A stretch of DNA of 64,000 bases, taken from contig NZ_WWEO01000043.1 of the NCBI RefSeq assembly GCF_009928685.1, positions 62,001 through 126,000 of the forward strand, given 5' to 3'. The translations under genes and the position numbers were made by a program. Within the stretch, counting starts at the first letter, position 1. The number at the start of each line of letters is the position of its first letter. The notes below the pieces were generated by a model that worked only from the letters and a program-made list of their open reading frames with translations, had not been told where the DNA came from and ran no database searches. Shown here in pieces: positions 61,541 to 64,000 of the stretch. The stretch is from Mucilaginibacter agri (GTDB lineage Bacteria > Bacteroidota > Bacteroidia > Sphingobacteriales > Sphingobacteriaceae).

Positions 61541-62419
61541 ATGAAAGTAGCAGGTTTTACCTTTATCAGAAACGCGGTTAAAAACGACTATCCGGTTGTT
61601 GAAGCCATAACGTCCATATTGCCAATATGCGATGAGTTTGTAGTAGCCCTGGGTAACAGCGATGACGAAACCGAACAATTGATTAAAGGGATTAACTCTC
61701 CTAAGGTCAAAATAATCCACACCGTTTGGGACGAATCCCTGCGCGAAGGAGGTTCTGTATTCGCCGTTGAAACTGATAAGGCTTTTAACGCTATATCGCC
61801 TGACGCCGACTGGGCCTTTTACATTCAGGGTGATGAGTGTGTGCACGAGCAATATCTGCCGGTTATAAAAAAGGCAATGGAAGACAACCTCAGCAATATG
61901 CGCGTAGAGGGATTGTTGTTTAAATACCTGCATTTTTATGGTTCTTACGATTATTACGGGCATTCGCGCCGCTGGTATCGGCGCGAGATAAGGGTGTTAC
62001 GTAATAATAAAGCAATCCACTCGTACCGGGATGCACAGGGTTTTCGTTGGGGCGACCGCAAGATCAATGTAAAACTTATTGATGCCTATATTTACCACTA
62101 TGGTTGGGTAAAGCCGCCAAAAGGTTTGGAAAATAAACTGCGTAATTTTAACCAGTTTTATCATGACGACAATTGGCTGGCCGAAAATCTGCCCCAAACC
62201 TTTGAGTTCAGTTACCACAATGCCGACCGCTTATTGCCGTTTACAGGTACACATCCGGCTGTAATGCAACCGCGCATAGCGGCAACCAACTGGAACCTAA
62301 ACATAGATCAGGATAAGCTGAAAAAGCAAATGAACTTTAGGCGTAAGGTCTTGCAAAAAATAGAAGATTTAACCGGTTGGCGCGTAAGCGAATACCGTAA
62401 TTATAAAATTATTAAATAA
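61541..62419 (+). CDS. Family-2-like glycosyltransferase
   Basis: A 292-residue cytosolic protein of GT-A type. FTFIRNAVKNDYPVVEAITSIL at the N-terminus and CDEFVVALGNSDDETEQLI match the glycosyltransferase 2 family that acts on surface sugars. The acidic DADWAFYIQGDEC replaces a classic DxD. There is no membrane helix. It probably adds a sugar to LPS or another polysaccharide; the donor is unknown. The next gene starts 4 bp downstream. Confidence 0.8.
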   Translation: MKVAGFTFIRNAVKNDYPVVEAITSILPICDEFVVALGNSDDETEQLIKGINSPKVKIIHTVWDESLREGGSVFAVETDKAFNAISPDADWAFYIQGDECVHEQYLPVIKKAMEDNLSNMRVEGLLFKYLHFYGSYDYYGHSRRWYRREIRVLRNNKAIHSYRDAQGFRWGDRKINVKLIDAYIYHYGWVKPPKGLENKLRNFNQFYHDDNWLAENLPQTFEFSYHNADRLLPFTGTHPAVMQPRIAATNWNLNIDQDKLKKQMNFRRKVLQKIEDLTGWRVSEYRNYKIIK

Positions 62420-62423
62420 GCAA

Positions 62424-63482
62424 ATGTCCAAACCATCGGTTTTAATAACTTTCGATTCTATGAAGGACCTTAACCGCGGGTACTATTCATTTGGTAAAGG
62501 GCTGGGCGATGCGTTGATCAGGCAAAATCACGGACGGTTTAAACTAAGTTTCTACGTTTTTAAAATAACTGAAGCACTGTTTGCTGGCAAGGTTGGTATT
62601 TATTTATTATCAGTCTGGCACAAAATTTTTTTTTCTGCCGGTAATAAGTTCGATATCGTTCACTTTACAGATCATACTTTTCGGCTGAAGCCGCAACGGG
62701 TGAAAGCCCTAAGGATTATGACTTTGCACGATATGAACAAAGTTCATGTTAAAAAAAGCAAACCGGCCAGTATCGAACGGTATCTGAATAGAATGCGAAA
62801 AAACATGGCCTATTGCGACAGGGTTGTAACGATATCACAATTCGTAGCTAACGATGTGTTGCACTATTTTCCAGAAGTTAAAGACAAATTAAGTGTAATT
62901 TACAACGGCGCAGATAAACTGGTTGTTCCCGAAAATCATCTGCCTGTATTTTTGCCTTCACAACCGTTTTTATATACTATCGGGCTGTTATCTAAACAAA
63001 AGGGGTTTCATTTTTTGCCGGCATTGCTTGTTGGTAATGATTATCATTTGGTTATAGCTGGGATAGAAACTCCCCACAAGCAGCAAATTATCGAAGAGGC
63101 CGAAAAATATAACTGTATGCACCGAGTTCACATAACCGGCCCTGTGAGCGATGATGATAAAGCCTGGTATTACAAGAATTGTGAGGCGTTTTTATTTCCC
63201 TCAATTGCGGAGGGTTTCGGTTTGCCGGTAATCGAAGCCATGTATTTTGGAAAGCCTGTTTTTTTGTCAAAATTTACATCGTTGCCCGAGGTAGGCGAAG
63301 ATGCAGCCTACTATTTTGATAGTTTCGAGCCACAACATATGCAGGAGGTTTTTGCCAAAGGGATGCATGATTTTAAGGTTAAGAACAGAGCAAATGAGAT
63401 GGTTATACAGGCCGAAAAATTTTCATGGGATAAGGCGGCTGATCAATATCTCCAGTTATATCATAGTTGTTTACAACGGTAA
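62424..63482 (+). CDS. Family-4 (GT-B) glycosyltransferase
   Basis: A 352-residue GT4 enzyme. The N-terminal acceptor domain covers about 1-165. The C-terminal donor domain has FLYTIGLLSKQKGFHFLPALL and the retaining-enzyme motif FPSIAEGFGLPVIEAMYFGKPV, with both glutamates of the EX7E pattern. It should transfer a nucleotide-activated sugar. It belongs to the same operon as its neighbours. Confidence 0.9.
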   Translation: MSKPSVLITFDSMKDLNRGYYSFGKGLGDALIRQNHGRFKLSFYVFKITEALFAGKVGIYLLSVWHKIFFSAGNKFDIVHFTDHTFRLKPQRVKALRIMTLHDMNKVHVKKSKPASIERYLNRMRKNMAYCDRVVTISQFVANDVLHYFPEVKDKLSVIYNGADKLVVPENHLPVFLPSQPFLYTIGLLSKQKGFHFLPALLVGNDYHLVIAGIETPHKQQIIEEAEKYNCMHRVHITGPVSDDDKAWYYKNCEAFLFPSIAEGFGLPVIEAMYFGKPVFLSKFTSLPEVGEDAAYYFDSFEPQHMQEVFAKGMHDFKVKNRANEMVIQAEKFSWDKAADQYLQLYHSCLQR

Positions 63483-63493
63483 TTAATTGTATC

Positions 63494-64000
63494 ATGTTTA
63501 AAAAGAGAAATATTGTAAGCAAGCTGTTTTTAAAGTTTACAGATACCCCAAAGTACAAAGCCTATAAGTGGGATTTAACCAATTATAAGAACACCAATTT
63601 TGCCGAATCGTTAAAGGGCTCGGGCCGGATAAATAGCCTTGATAAAATAAAGCTGTTAAGTGAGGCCGCAGGTGAGCTTAATCTAATACATAGTGGCCAC
63701 GCCGGAGATATAATTTACGCCTTGGCTACCATTAAACGTATACACGAACTTACGGGCGCTGCAATTAATTTATACTTTAAATTAGGCAGGGAGGTAAATC
63801 TTCCAAATTATGGCAGCCATCCGGTTGGCAATGTTATGCTTAACCAAAAAATGGCCGATATGCTAATACCGCTGGTAAGTTCGCAACCTTATATAAGTAC
63901 CTGTGAAGTATATCAAAATCAAGAAGTACAGATTGATCTGGATTACTTCCGGGCCGGCCTCATCCATCAGGACAAAGGCAATATCGCCCGTTGGTGTGGC
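63494..64000 (+). CDS. Start of a further cluster protein, possibly sugar-transfer related (runs off the window)
   Basis: The first 169 codons are present from ATG 63494, 11 bp after the GT4 gene, with no stop before the window ends. The basic N-terminus leads to LNLIHSGHAGDIIYALATIKRI near residue 60, which recalls the N-terminal loop of heptosyltransferase-like (GT9) proteins. The assignment is tentative. Its position supports a polysaccharide gene cluster. Confidence 0.6.
   Translation, partial: MFKKRNIVSKLFLKFTDTPKYKAYKWDLTNYKNTNFAESLKGSGRINSLDKIKLLSEAAGELNLIHSGHAGDIIYALATIKRIHELTGAAINLYFKLGREVNLPNYGSHPVGNVMLNQKMADMLIPLVSSQPYISTCEVYQNQEVQIDLDYFRAGLIHQDKGNIARWCG

Noticed and set aside
61541..64000. 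Complete capsule or O-antigen system
   Set aside because: Only two full glycosyltransferases and one partial gene are visible, which is not enough to name a pathway.

Overview
The window is a stretch of chromosome from a Bacteroidota bacterium, most likely family Sphingobacteriaceae (Mucilaginibacter/Pedobacter-like). That placement is inferred from gene content and signals, not from a search. The pointers are: many -7 boxes of the Bacteroidota type TAnnTTTG and few Shine-Dalgarno sequences; family proteins typical of the phylum (DUF4270 lipoprotein, LruC-domain protein, IPExxxVDY protein, BlaI with an M56/TonB_C protein, OmpA with a thrombospondin-3-like linker); a carbamoyl-phosphate synthase large subunit of only 939 residues; and intergenic palindromes of the sort seen in this group. 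I see no rRNA, tRNA, CRISPR array, insertion sequence, prophage or plasmid gene. Nearly all of the window is core, vertically inherited sequence.

Layout. 1-5.8 kb (minus strand): start of a TonB-dependent siderophore-type receptor, oxyR, glmS, a DUF4270 lipoprotein and a degenerate GT5-domain protein. 5.9-10.8 kb: panC and panD (pantothenate), a small lipoprotein and carB. 11.4-15.1 kb: MBL/beta-CASP nuclease divergent from a blaI-M56 regulatory pair. 15.5-21.1 kb: a large secreted LruC-domain protein convergent with cobalamin-dependent ribonucleotide reductase (nrdJ). 21.1-21.6 kb: a gene-poor stretch that looks like a small separate transcription unit. 21.6-26.5 kb: pyk, an IPExxxVDY protein and the acpP-fabF-rnc operon. 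27.4-32.2 kb: sulP, yicC, gmk, nadD, a 58-residue protein and miaE. 32.2-42.2 kb: a mixed group (lone receiver protein, FAD monooxygenase, RsmI-like methylase, AI-2E family permease, aminotransferase, desaturase, DUF2383 protein, two tandem paralogous lipoproteins). 42.5-49.9 kb: translation block rplM-rpsI-rpsB-tsf, then nagA-pyrH, frr and an ABC exporter. 50-54 kb: an MFS transporter, the decayed tail of a second copy, and two REP-like palindromes. 54-64 kb: recG-EamA-ridA, an OmpA-family porin, Xaa-Pro aminopeptidase, meaB and the start of a glycosyltransferase cluster that runs off the window.

How the parts fit. Precursor supply (panC/panD, carB, nrdJ, gmk, pyrH, nadD, glmS) and the translation machinery dominate. 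Envelope proteins (OmpA, lipoproteins, TonB receptor, desaturase, acpP/fabF) and stress regulation (OxyR, receiver protein, BlaI/M56) fill the gaps.

No clear new defence or biosynthetic system is present. The points most worth a second look are: a 34-bp perfect palindrome over the oxyR promoter; a run of genes whose -7 boxes lie only 3-6 nt before the start codon, implying leaderless mRNAs; an apparent small RNA or small-protein transcript beside nrdJ ending in a 32-bp perfect palindrome; ideal Shine-Dalgarno sequences at rpsI and rpsB in a phylum that mostly does not use them; a GT5 N-terminal pseudo-synthase paired with a lipoprotein; and an MFS paralogue remnant whose substitutions are almost all synonymous.
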